Assembly (NCBI RefSeq): GCF_902477725.1
Contig: NZ_CABSIF010000004.1
Span: 218,125-282,124 of the forward strand
Direction: 5' to 3'
Length of the DNA: 64,000 nucleotides
DNA from: an uncultured Desulfovibrio sp.
GTDB taxonomy: Bacteria; Desulfobacterota; Desulfovibrionia; Desulfovibrionales; Desulfovibrionaceae
In this document: positions 15,589-24,081 of the stretch, in pieces
Position numbering within the stretch: position 1 is the first letter of the stretch
How the letters are laid out: each line of letters starts with the position of its first letter
Made by a program: the position numbers and the translations under genes
Notes under the pieces: generated by a model
The model's input: only the letters and a program-made list of their open reading frames with translations
What the model was told of the DNA's origin: nothing
Databases searched by the model: none

Positions 15589-16182
15589 CTACAGATCTTT
15601 CAAAATGGTCATGTTGCGTTCCGCCGCCGCATCCTGCGCCAGCGGTGTTACAACGGCCCCTTGGGGAGCACGCAGGGTGCGCGCGCCCGTTGCGGCGGCC
15701 TCGGCCACATGGTTTGCGGTTATAAGACAATCGCGCGTGCGCGACGCTTCCGGCGCGGCCTCGGTGAGTTCCGTCAGGCCAAAAGCCGCAAGCCGCGCTT
15801 CATATTCTTCATACAGGCGCAAAAGCGCGTCCGGGGCAGTGGCGGCGTGTGCGCGGTAGGCAAAGCCAAGGGTGCGCACCTGTTTGCCCTGCAAGAGCAG
15901 GTCAAGCACTTCGCGCTGGGCAAGGCTTGAGCCGCGCCCCAGCGCCAGATCCGCCATATCCGGGCAGGAAAGCTCCGGCAGGATGTAGAGGGCCGGTTCC
16001 TGCCCGGCGCTCTGCCCCTGAAAGCACACCTGCATGGCGCTGCCGAGGCGCTTTTCCACCTGACGGGCGAGGGCTTCGTCCCTGGGGGCCAGCACCTGAG
16101 CCACGGACGCGGGCCTGGTATCAAGCTGATCCAGCACGGCCCGCACTACGGCGGTAATGAGTGTGTTCAGTTCCACGGGCAT
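15589..16182 (-). CDS. PduM-like microcompartment assembly protein
   Basis: A 197-residue protein. The N-terminal MPVELNTLITAVVRAVLDQL is an amphipathic helix like those that target cargo to shells. The C-terminal part (TRDCLITANHVAEAA..GAVVTPLAQDAAAERNMTILKDL) resembles the end of PduM, a structural protein needed for proper Pdu organelles. The middle is poorly conserved. ATG 16182 is preferred over ATG 16203 because AGGAG lies eight bases before it. Its neighbours are eutJ upstream and the vertex gene downstream. Confidence 0.7.
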   Translation of the reverse strand: MPVELNTLITAVVRAVLDQLDTRPASVAQVLAPRDEALARQVEKRLGSAMQVCFQGQSAGQEPALYILPELSCPDMADLALGRGSSLAQREVLDLLLQGKQVRTLGFAYRAHAATAPDALLRLYEEYEARLAAFGLTELTEAAPEASRTRDCLITANHVAEAAATGARTLRAPQGAVVTPLAQDAAAERNMTILKDL

Positions 16183-16240
16183 AAGCCGCGCTCCTATAAT
16201 CATTTAAGGCTTTGAATTATATTCGTAAAAGCAAAATGCT

Positions 16241-17062
16241 CTAGTCAGTGCAGTTGAGTGCGATGCCCAGCGGCGTCACCAGAAAAGGATTGGCGGGCTT
16301 GAAAGTGGGCACGCCTGTGTCCTTCTGGATGATGGATTCCATATCAGCGAGGCAGCAGGTGCCGCCCACAAGGTACAGGGCCGAAACCTTGCGCCCTTGA
16401 ATGTGCTTCCTGATGATGGCCGCCATCTTTTCAATCACGGGCCGCACCACGGGCAAAAGTTCCTTGTGACGGCTCGCGTCCTTTTTCAGGTCTTCAGCTT
16501 CGTCAAAGGGGATGTCGTAATTGCCCGCCAGCACGAGCGAAACGTGCGTTCCACCCGTGGGTTCGTCCGCCACGTACACAACCTTGCCGTCCTGCAACAG
16601 GGCAATGCCGGTGGTGCCGCCGCCGATATCCACGATGGCGCCGTCGCGCACCTGCAAAACGCTGTTGGCCGCAGTGGGTTCGTCAAGCAGGGCGGTAACG
16701 CGGTAGCCAGCGGCCTCCGCCACATGGCGGTGGGTTGCGCAGTCACGCTCGCTGGTGCCGGGCGGAACGGCAATGGCGGCATTCTCAAGCTTGCGGCCAA
16801 GGCGTTCTTCCAGCTCTTCGGTCAGCTCGCGCACAATGCGCGCGCCGCCCGCGTAGTCCACCACCAGACCGTCACGCACCACCTGGGCAAAGCGCATGGC
16901 ACAGGCCACGGGCTCGCGTTTGGCATTGACCACAACCACCACAATGTACGCGGTGCCAAGGTCTACGCCCACATAGAGGGGTTCCGTGGGGCTGACCTTG
17001 CGGGGATTTTCCCGGCACTGGTCAAGCGTGGCGATCAGTTTATCCGCTGCGGCAAAGTCCAT
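16241..17062 (-). CDS. eutJ: EutJ-like chaperone (Hsp70/actin-fold ATPase)
   Basis: A 273-residue member of the EutJ family. It shows the actin-fold phosphate 1 motif VGVDLGTAYIVVVVV, phosphate 2 IVDIGGGTTGIALL, and the adenosine motif LYLVGGTCCLADM. EutJ is proposed to help fold or assemble microcompartment enzymes; its exact job is not settled. The gene starts one base after the PduL stop. Sequence upstream of ATG 17062 could be translated from a further in-frame start but lacks family similarity. Confidence 0.88.
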   Translation of the reverse strand: MDFAAADKLIATLDQCRENPRKVSPTEPLYVGVDLGTAYIVVVVVNAKREPVACAMRFAQVVRDGLVVDYAGGARIVRELTEELEERLGRKLENAAIAVPPGTSERDCATHRHVAEAAGYRVTALLDEPTAANSVLQVRDGAIVDIGGGTTGIALLQDGKVVYVADEPTGGTHVSLVLAGNYDIPFDEAEDLKKDASRHKELLPVVRPVIEKMAAIIRKHIQGRKVSALYLVGGTCCLADMESIIQKDTGVPTFKPANPFLVTPLGIALNCTD

Positions 17063-17063
17063 A

Positions 17064-17735
17064 TCAGCCCCTTGAGCGCCGCACGATGACGCCGGTGACG
17101 CCGGGCTTCCAGCCTGCGCTGTTGCCTTCGTCCGCATCAATGTGCATGGCAAGTTTAAAGGAGTCGCTCACGCGCACCAGCACGTCTTCAAGAATCATGG
17201 GCCGTTCCGTATCAAGACGCACGGCGACCTTGTCCTTGTCCTTGAGGCCGAAACGCTCGGCATCATCGGTGTGCATGTGGATGTGGCGGGCGGCAACAAT
17301 CACGCCCGATTCCAGGCCCACAATGCCCGTGGTGGATGCAAGCACAATGCCAGGGGTGTCCTTGGTGTCGCCGCTCTGGCGCACCGGAGGATTGATGCCC
17401 AGAATGCGGGCATCGGTCTTGGAAAGCTCGATCTGCGAAACGCTGCGGGCGGGGCCGAGAACGGCCACCTTGTCCATGACGCCCTTGGGGCCGATCAGCC
17501 GCACGCGTTCAACGCACAAAAATTGTCCCGGCTGCGAGAGCGGCCTTTCGGGTCGCAGGGCCTCACCGTACAGCGACAGCGCATCTTCGACGCTCAGATG
17601 GACGTGACGGGCGGAAATCTCCACCGGGATGGGCCCGGCGTTCATGGTTTCTTCCCTGTCGCTGCTGGCGCACTGCTCTGTCAGCACCTTGCGCACAACA
17701 TCTGTCACAATGTCCTTGATCGCTTGTTCGTTCAT
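17064..17735 (-). CDS. pduL: PduL-type phosphate acetyltransferase
   Basis: Converts acetyl-CoA and phosphate to acetyl phosphate and CoA, recycling CoA inside the compartment. The 223-residue protein has two PduL domains with the zinc-binding segments VEISARHVHLS and VIVAARHIHM. It begins with an amphipathic helix (NEQAIKDIVTDVVRKVLTEQ) followed by a short linker, the usual PduL shell-targeting peptide. I choose ATG 17735 with GGAG upstream because this puts the targeting helix at the very N-terminus. It differs completely from the Pta family. Confidence 0.93.
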   Translation of the reverse strand: MNEQAIKDIVTDVVRKVLTEQCASSDREETMNAGPIPVEISARHVHLSVEDALSLYGEALRPERPLSQPGQFLCVERVRLIGPKGVMDKVAVLGPARSVSQIELSKTDARILGINPPVRQSGDTKDTPGIVLASTTGIVGLESGVIVAARHIHMHTDDAERFGLKDKDKVAVRLDTERPMILEDVLVRVSDSFKLAMHIDADEGNSAGWKPGVTGVIVRRSRG

Positions 17736-17947
17736 CTTGGCTCCAGCATGCAACGGCTGCGCATTGGGCAACCGCCTTGTAAATACGCGGGAATTGGGCC
17801 GCAGGCTCAAATTCCTTTGGCGGACGTCTTTTCATGGGCAACGCCGCGCCGTTTCCGTAGAGGCGTTCTGCCTGTGGCTCCCCCGGCGCTGCTCGCGTGC
17901 AGCGCGCTGCCCGTCAGTGTGCGCCGGGGGGCCAGATACGGCAAAGA

Positions 17948-18235
17948 CTAGGCTTCGCGCTTGGGCAGAATCATTTCCACTTCGCTGTGGGGGCGGGGGA
18001 TCACGTGCACGCTCACGAGTTCGCCCACCTTTTTGGCAGCGGCGGCACCGGCGTCAGTGGCGGCCTTAACAGCGCCCACATCGCCGCGCACCATCACGGT
18101 GACAAGGCCGGAACCCACCTGGCTGCGGCCAATAAGGGTTACGTTGGCGGCTTTCACCATGGCATCGGCGGCTTCAATGGCGCCCACAAGACCACGGGTT
18201 TCGATCATGCCCAGAGCGTTGGCGGAAGCGGTCAT
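17948..18235 (-). CDS. BMC-H shell hexamer protein, near-duplicate
   Basis: A 95-residue shell hexamer protein. The core from ALGMIETRGLVGAIEAADAMV to VHVIPRPHSEVEMILPK differs by only about ten residues from the protein at 14035-14319. It lies between the aldehyde dehydrogenase gene and pduL, with AAGGAG before the ATG. Two nearly identical facet proteins may set pore mix or raise dose. Confidence 0.95.
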   Translation of the reverse strand: MTASANALGMIETRGLVGAIEAADAMVKAANVTLIGRSQVGSGLVTVMVRGDVGAVKAATDAGAAAAKKVGELVSVHVIPRPHSEVEMILPKREA

Positions 18236-18362
18236 AGCTATTCTCCTTGCGTTATTTGCGTATGTTGTTGTGCCCCTGAGCGGGTCATGCCGTTGGGGGC
18301 ATTCCGCAATAACGGGCTGTTACGGTTACATTGGGCGGGCACAGGCCAGCCCGGTGTAGCTG

Positions 18363-19874
18363 CTAAAGAACCTTCTTCAGCTCGGCCACAATCAGTTCGG
18401 TGACGGCGTTGATATCAATGTTGCCAGCGCCAGCAGCCGGAGCCGACGTGCCATGACCGCTGCCGGAGCAGCAGGAGGCGACAGGGGCAGCATGGCTGTC
18501 CGCGCCGTGGCCATTGCTGGAGCAGCAGCACTGGGAGTTGAGGTCATAGGCCACACGGCGAATGTTGATAAGGTTCATGGGCGTGACGTTGTCGGAAGTC
18601 GCGCTGCCGCCAACGGCGCCGCAGCCCAGGGTGAACGAGGGGAACAGCCCGGTGCTGAGGCCCACCGCGCCCTGTGTGGCGGGCGTGTTGACCATGATGC
18701 GCGAAACAGGCTTTTTGAGGCCGAATTCGCGGATGATTTCTTCGTTGTTGGAGTGGATGGCAAGGGTGTGGCCAGCGCCGCAGTTGTGCAGCAGAGCGGT
18801 GCACAGTTCGCAGGCTTCATGCCAGTCTTCCACCACGTAAAAGCCGAGCAGGGCCGTGAGCTTTTCCTTGGAGAAAGGATACTTGGGGCCAACGCCCTTT
18901 TCGTCCGAAACGAGCAGGCGCGTACCCTGGGGCACGTCGATGCCGGCGATGCGGGCGATGGTCTGGGCGTCGCGCCCCACAATGGCGGGGTTCATGCTGC
19001 CATTGCCGCGTTCCATGACGTTCTTGACCTTTTCCAGCTTCTCGCCCTGGAGGAAGTAGGCTCCCTGGGCTTCCAGCGTGGCGCGCACCTTGGCGGCGAT
19101 GCAGGATTCGGTGACGATGGACTGCTCGGAGGCGCAGATGGTGCCGTTGTCGAAAGTTTTGCTGCTCATGATCTTGGTCACGGCGCTTTCGATATCCGCG
19201 GTGCGCTCGATGAAGGCGGGCGTATTGCCAGCGCCCACACCCAGCGCGGGCGTGCCGGAGCTGTACGCGGCCTTGACCATGCCGGGGCCGCCCGTGGCAA
19301 GGATGAGATCGCAGATCTTCATCAGTTCGTTGGTGCCTTCAATGGTGGGAATGGTGATGCAGCTCACCAGATCGGGCGACACGTTGCAGCTGCGCAGCGC
19401 GCCCTGGATGATTTCCACCGTCTTGGCAATGCACTTGCGAGCGCTGGGGTGCGGCGTAAACACAATGGCATTGCCCGACTTGAGCGAGATGAGCGACTTG
19501 TAGATGGTGGTGGACGTAGGGTTGGTGGAGGGCACGATACCCGCAATCACACCCACGGGCACGGCCACTTCCACAACCTTGGTCTCGTTGTTGGTGGAAA
19601 GAATGCCCACGGTCTTCATGTCGCGAATGCAGGCATAGACCTTTTCGCTGGCAAGCAGGTTCTTGGTCTTTTTGTCCTGCGGTTTGCCAAAGCCGGTTTC
19701 TTCCGCAGCCATTGCGCCCAGCGTTTCAGCCTGGGCAGCGGTGGCTTCGGAAACGGCCTTGATCACGGCGTCCACACGCTCCTGGCTCATCTGTGCGAAT
19801 TCCGGCTGCGCCTTGCGTGCAGCGCGAACCAGTGCGCGTACCTCCTGAATGGAGAGCAAATCCTTATCGACCAT
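18363..19874 (-). CDS. CoA-acylating acetaldehyde dehydrogenase of the choline compartment
   Basis: A 503-residue enzyme that oxidises acetaldehyde from CutC to acetyl-CoA with NAD+. The catalytic loop is FDNGTICASEQS with Cys247; the nucleotide-binding region has ATGGPGMVKAAYSSGTPALGVGAGN. It is similar to PduP/EutE-type enzymes. After the catalytic fold comes a Cys/His/Ala linker (QCCCSSNGHG ... SCCSGSGHG) and a C-terminal amphipathic helix, INAVTELIVAELKKVL, probably an encapsulation peptide. The start has AAGGAG. It follows the tailed BMC-H gene by three bases. Confidence 0.93.
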   Translation of the reverse strand: MVDKDLLSIQEVRALVRAARKAQPEFAQMSQERVDAVIKAVSEATAAQAETLGAMAAEETGFGKPQDKKTKNLLASEKVYACIRDMKTVGILSTNNETKVVEVAVPVGVIAGIVPSTNPTSTTIYKSLISLKSGNAIVFTPHPSARKCIAKTVEIIQGALRSCNVSPDLVSCITIPTIEGTNELMKICDLILATGGPGMVKAAYSSGTPALGVGAGNTPAFIERTADIESAVTKIMSSKTFDNGTICASEQSIVTESCIAAKVRATLEAQGAYFLQGEKLEKVKNVMERGNGSMNPAIVGRDAQTIARIAGIDVPQGTRLLVSDEKGVGPKYPFSKEKLTALLGFYVVEDWHEACELCTALLHNCGAGHTLAIHSNNEEIIREFGLKKPVSRIMVNTPATQGAVGLSTGLFPSFTLGCGAVGGSATSDNVTPMNLINIRRVAYDLNSQCCCSSNGHGADSHAAPVASCCSGSGHGTSAPAAGAGNIDINAVTELIVAELKKVL

Positions 19875-19877
19875 TTC

Positions 19878-20417
19878 TTACTCCTTTTCCTTCAGAGCCG
19901 CCCGGCAAATGGCGTCTATCAGCGTTTTCTTGTCGGAGGAGACAATCTGCCCGCGCGTAAGCGGAACCTGAAGGTCTCTGGCCAACTGCCGAAGTTTGTT
20001 TATGCTCATGCCCGAGAGCTTTTCCTTGCTCGGGGGCGCGGCCTGCGTGGCGGGCTTCGCCTTGTCGGCGGGGTCAGTCATGCTTGTCTGGCCTTCCTGT
20101 GCGGCCTCTGCCGGGGCCGCCGCCTCAATCTCAATGCTGCGCGGTTGCAACAGCAAAATATGTTCAAGCTCCGCATCGGGGCGGGGGATGACATGCCGCG
20201 AAACGCACTCCGCACCTTCAATGCGCGCAATGGAGGCCGCTGCTGCGTCCACGGAGGACTGCACGGCAGCCACTTCGCCCGCGATGGTGATGGTCACAAG
20301 CCCGCCGGAAGCAAGGGACTTTTCGAGCAGGCGCACGTCTGCCGCCTTGAGCATGGCGTCGGCAGCCTCAATGGCTCCTATCAAGCCCCTCGTTTCCACA
20401 AGTCCTAATGCCAGCAT
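19878..20417 (-). CDS. BMC-H shell protein with SAP/Rho-N-like C-terminal tail
   Basis: A 179-residue protein. Residues 1-90 are a BMC domain (LALGLVETRGLIGAIEAADAML ... VSRHVIPRPDAELEHIL). Residues about 95-127 are an Ala/Pro/Lys linker. The tail, about 128-175, reads LSGMSINKLRQLARDLQVPLTRGQIV..DKKTLIDAIC and looks like a helix-extended-helix SAP or Rho-N module, a fold often used for nucleic acid or protein binding. Tailed BMC-H proteins (PduK, EutK) occur in other systems with different tails. Its job is unknown. GGAGAA precedes the ATG. Confidence 0.8.
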   Translation of the reverse strand: MLALGLVETRGLIGAIEAADAMLKAADVRLLEKSLASGGLVTITIAGEVAAVQSSVDAAAASIARIEGAECVSRHVIPRPDAELEHILLLQPRSIEIEAAAPAEAAQEGQTSMTDPADKAKPATQAAPPSKEKLSGMSINKLRQLARDLQVPLTRGQIVSSDKKTLIDAICRAALKEKE

Positions 20418-20474
20418 GCTTTTTCTCCTTCACTGCGCAAGGGCGCGGCGCGGGTTTGTCTAAAATGCTCAGCT

Positions 20475-21407
20475 CTAATGCCTGATAGTCTTCACATCGA
20501 GGTCATAGCCACGCAAAATGCTTTCCATTGTCGCCATATCCCGGTCATCAAGCACAGGGTTGTCCTTGATGGGATATTCCATGTCGAGCTGGGCGTACTT
20601 GCCGACGCCCATTTTGTGGTAGGGGAGCAGATCAACACCCTTTAAATTTTTCATACCTTTGTAATTATACAGAAATTTTCCTACGGCGTGCAGTTCTTCC
20701 GTATCATCGTTGTATCCCTTCAGCAGGGGCATGCGGATACGCACGTTGCTGCCGTTTTCAAGCAGCCAGCTCAGGTTCGCCAGTATGGTCTCGTTGCGCA
20801 CGCCTGTGAGGGCATAGTGCTTTTCCGGATTCATGTGCTTGATGTCGAAGAGGAAGAGATCAACCACTTCGGCAAGCTGGCGCACAACTTCGGGGCGGGC
20901 ATAGCCGCACGTTTCCATGGCGGTGTTGATGCCCTTGTGCTTACAGGCAAGCAGCAGGTTTGCCACGGCTTCCGGCTGGAGCATGGGTTCGCCGCCGCCA
21001 ACGGTAACGCCCCCGCCGGAGCTCTGGTAAAAGGGCCAGTCCTGTTCCACCACTTCCAGCAGTTCAGAAATGCCCTTGCATTCGCCCGCGATGGCCAGCG
21101 CCCCCTGGGGGCAGGCCTTTACGCAGCGTCCACAGGCGATGCAGTCAAGCTCCCTGTTTACGGTATGCTGGCCTTGCTCTCCCGCGAGCGCGTGAATGCC
21201 TGAGGGGCAGACGGGCACGCACGCGCCGCAGGAGATGCAAAGGTCTTTTTTGTACAGCACATCACAGCGCCGACGTTGGCTTTCGGGGTTTGAGCACCAT
21301 TTGCAGCGAAGGGCGCAGCCCTTGAAGAAAACGATGGTGCGTATGCCCGGACCGTCATACATATTGTATTTCTGTATGTTGAAAACGATGGCTTTTCTTT
21401 CGATCAC
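20475..21407 (-). CDS. cutD: Choline trimethylamine-lyase activating enzyme CutD (radical SAM)
   Basis: The 310-residue activase installs the glycyl radical on CutC. The radical SAM motif is C31-ALR-C35-KW-C38, preceded by the DGPGIRTIVFFKG segment typical of glycyl radical activases. An inserted double ferredoxin domain follows, with cysteines 57/60/63/67 and 89/92/95/99. SGGGVTVGGGEPMLQ binds SAM. It starts at GTG 21407 with GGGGA upstream and lies 57 bases after cutC, so both are made together. Confidence 0.95.
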   Translation of the reverse strand: MIERKAIVFNIQKYNMYDGPGIRTIVFFKGCALRCKWCSNPESQRRRCDVLYKKDLCISCGACVPVCPSGIHALAGEQGQHTVNRELDCIACGRCVKACPQGALAIAGECKGISELLEVVEQDWPFYQSSGGGVTVGGGEPMLQPEAVANLLLACKHKGINTAMETCGYARPEVVRQLAEVVDLFLFDIKHMNPEKHYALTGVRNETILANLSWLLENGSNVRIRMPLLKGYNDDTEELHAVGKFLYNYKGMKNLKGVDLLPYHKMGVGKYAQLDMEYPIKDNPVLDDRDMATMESILRGYDLDVKTIRH

Positions 21408-21464
21408 GGTGCTTTTCCCCTGCCGTATGCCGTTACGCTTGTGTTGCCGTAAGTACCGGGCGGC

Positions 21465-24023
21465 CTAGAAGTGGCGCAGCACGGTTCTGCTGATGATTTC
21501 GTCCTGAACGTCCTTGCACAGCTCGATGAAGAAGGCGCTGTAGCCAGCCACGCGCACAACCAGATCGCGGAAGTCCTTGGGGTTCTTCTGCGCATCAAGC
21601 AGGGTCTGGTTATCCAGGTAGTTGAACTGCATTTCGCCGTTGCCAAGGATGCTGGCCGTGCGGATGAGGGTGATGACGCCCTGTTCGCCTTCGGGGGTAT
21701 CCAGCAGGCCGGACATGAGCTTGAAGTTGTGCACCATGCCGATGTTCATGTTGTCGTTAGACATCTTGGACACGCTCTTGATGATGGCGGTGGGGCCTTT
21801 GACGTCCGCGCCCTGGGTGGGGCTGATGCCGTCGGAAAGGGGCTGCCATGCGCTGCGGCCGTTGGCGGATGCGCCAAGCAGCTGGCCGAAGGGCGTGTTG
21901 TTGGAGATGGACAGGGTGCCGTGGCTCAGAATGGAGTAGAGCGTGCGGTACTTGCGGTGCTCCTGCTCGGTGAACGACACGAGGTCGGCGGCGATGTCGT
22001 CGGCGTAGTCGTCGTCGTTGCCGTACTTGGGCGCGGCAAGGCAGTCGGCCAGCACTGCGTCGTAGCCCTTGAAGTCGGCCTTGAGGGCTTCGTTCATGTA
22101 TTCAAGCGTGTACTTCTTGTCTTCGTACACAAGCTTCTTGATGGCGGCCATAGAGTCCACGTAGGTGGCAAGACCGCTCCAGACCACGCCAGGGCCGAAG
22201 TTGTACATGGCGCCGCCAGCGGCCACGTCGCAGCCGTGTTCCATGCAGCCTTCGTACATGATGGACATGAGCGGTTTGGGCGCAAAGTCGCGGTGCACGC
22301 GCTGGGAAATGACCGTGGCAACGCTGGACCACTTGGTGATGTAGCAGATCTGCTCCTTCACCGCGGCTTCGAACTTTTCGTAGGTGTCAAACTGGCTCAG
22401 GTCGCCGGAGTCGGGGCAGACCTGCTTGCCGTACCACAGCGGCACGCCGTGGTTGAGCACCAGCTCGATGCAGATGGGCCACTGGGTGTAGGCTGTGGAG
22501 GTCCACTGGTAGAGGCGGCCCGCTTTCTGCGGTTCCACGCAACCCATGAGGCAGTAGTCGCGGGCGTCTTCAATGCTCACGCCCTTGGCCAGCATCATCT
22601 TGATGTGGGTGTCGTCAAAGTGCACAGCGGGGAAGCCCATGCCGGAGCGGATGACGGCCACGATTTTTTTGAGGTATTCCTGCGGCGAGGAATTGTGCAC
22701 GCGGGTTGCCAGCGAGGGCTGGTAAATACGCACGTGGCGCACGGCGTCCATGAGCAGGTAGGTCAGCTCGTTTGTGGCGTCGCGTCCTTCACGGGTAACG
22801 CCGCCCACGCACATGTTCACGAAGGGCTGGTATCCGGCAAAGAACTTGGAGCTGCCCTCGCTGGTGAGCCACATCATTTCAGACATCTTGATCAGCATGC
22901 AGCCAGCAAGATCAAAGGCCTCGCAGGGGGTCATGCGGCCAGCTTCGATATCGGCCTTGTAGAGGGGGTACATGTACTGGTCAACGCGGCCAATGGACAT
23001 GCCGGTCTGGTTTTCTTCAACCACCAGCAGGGATTCCACGGTCCACACAGCCTGAATGGCTTCCCAGAAGGTGGTGGGAGCGTGGGCGGGAACGCGGGCG
23101 TTGACCTCGGAAATCTTGAGCAGTTCGGCCTTGCGCTTGGGATCGTGTTCTTTTTCCGCAAGCTGGGCGGCGTATTCCGACATGCGCTTTGCATAGCACA
23201 TGACGCCTTCGGTGGTTTCAATAACCGACTTGTAGAAGTAGATTTTGTCGATATCTTCGGGATTGGCGTAATCCAGGTGCGTCAGGTGCTCCTGCGCTTC
23301 ATGCTGAATGTCCAGCATGCCCTTTTTCATCAGGATCACGTCATAGCCGGGGTTGGAGTCGCCGCCGCCGTTGAGGGCGTGGTACGAGCAGTCGGACACG
23401 TAGGATTCGCCCGAAAGTTCCCACAGACCGGCTTCGCGGTACTGGGCCTCGCAGTATTCGTCAACGGACTTGCCTTCCCAGTAGGGGAAGATTTCTTCGC
23501 GCAGAACTTTCTTGTCTTCTTCAGCAAGATGGAAGGGGTCCTGCGGGCGGGAGCCGATGGTGTCCAGCTCATCGCGCAGCCAGCGCCAGGAAATGTCGGG
23601 CGAGAACGCGCCAGCGCGCGGCGCGCCGTTGGGTGCGCCCACGATGAGTTCGTTATCCTGAATGACCAGGGGCGCTGTTTCGCAGCAGTAGCGGAAAGCC
23701 TTGGCGCGCAGCAGGATGCGCGGCATGCCGGGGTTTTCGCTGTCAATCTTGGTAATGGCGCGCGCACGGTGAATGGTGATGCGCGGCATCTGCAAAAGAT
23801 AGTTGGTCTTGAGCTTGAGGTGGCGCTCTGTGGGGCCGTCAGGCACGTTGACGCCGTCAGACACGCCAGCCTTGGGGCCGGAATGCTGCGCGGAGGCAGT
23901 GGGCGTAAGGGTAACAGCCGAGCCGGAAGACGTGGCAAATATCTTGCGCAGCGTTTCGCGCTCTTCGGGCGTCAGGCTTTTGGTGACTTCTGCTATCTTT
24001 TGAGTAAAATCATGAAGATCCAC
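21465..24023 (-). CDS. cutC: Choline trimethylamine-lyase CutC (glycyl radical enzyme)
   Basis: Cleaves choline to trimethylamine and acetaldehyde in the compartment lumen. The 852-residue protein carries every residue known to matter in CutC: Tyr214 and Asp222 (YHALNGGGD), Phe401, Cys495 and Glu497 (GCVEPQ), Tyr512 and the radical Gly827 (RVAGYSAFF). All are shifted by +6 from the usual CutC numbering, consistent with a slightly longer N-terminus. Residues 1-30 form an amphipathic helix followed by a Ser/Thr/Ala/Gly linker, a likely encapsulation peptide as in type I CutC. GTG 24023 has GGAGG seven bases upstream. Confidence 0.97.
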   Translation of the reverse strand: MDLHDFTQKIAEVTKSLTPEERETLRKIFATSSGSAVTLTPTASAQHSGPKAGVSDGVNVPDGPTERHLKLKTNYLLQMPRITIHRARAITKIDSENPGMPRILLRAKAFRYCCETAPLVIQDNELIVGAPNGAPRAGAFSPDISWRWLRDELDTIGSRPQDPFHLAEEDKKVLREEIFPYWEGKSVDEYCEAQYREAGLWELSGESYVSDCSYHALNGGGDSNPGYDVILMKKGMLDIQHEAQEHLTHLDYANPEDIDKIYFYKSVIETTEGVMCYAKRMSEYAAQLAEKEHDPKRKAELLKISEVNARVPAHAPTTFWEAIQAVWTVESLLVVEENQTGMSIGRVDQYMYPLYKADIEAGRMTPCEAFDLAGCMLIKMSEMMWLTSEGSSKFFAGYQPFVNMCVGGVTREGRDATNELTYLLMDAVRHVRIYQPSLATRVHNSSPQEYLKKIVAVIRSGMGFPAVHFDDTHIKMMLAKGVSIEDARDYCLMGCVEPQKAGRLYQWTSTAYTQWPICIELVLNHGVPLWYGKQVCPDSGDLSQFDTYEKFEAAVKEQICYITKWSSVATVISQRVHRDFAPKPLMSIMYEGCMEHGCDVAAGGAMYNFGPGVVWSGLATYVDSMAAIKKLVYEDKKYTLEYMNEALKADFKGYDAVLADCLAAPKYGNDDDYADDIAADLVSFTEQEHRKYRTLYSILSHGTLSISNNTPFGQLLGASANGRSAWQPLSDGISPTQGADVKGPTAIIKSVSKMSNDNMNIGMVHNFKLMSGLLDTPEGEQGVITLIRTASILGNGEMQFNYLDNQTLLDAQKNPKDFRDLVVRVAGYSAFFIELCKDVQDEIISRTVLRHF

Positions 24024-24081
24024 GTTGATTCCTCCATGGTTTGCGATGGCGGCTCCGGCTGTTGCCGGGGCTTGTTCCGCA

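Noticed and set aside
15120..15725. Long plus-strand open frames opposite the choline operon, also at 18453-20408 and 21471-24101
   Set aside because: They are antisense shadows of high-GC genes; the minus-strand products have clear families and ribosome sites.
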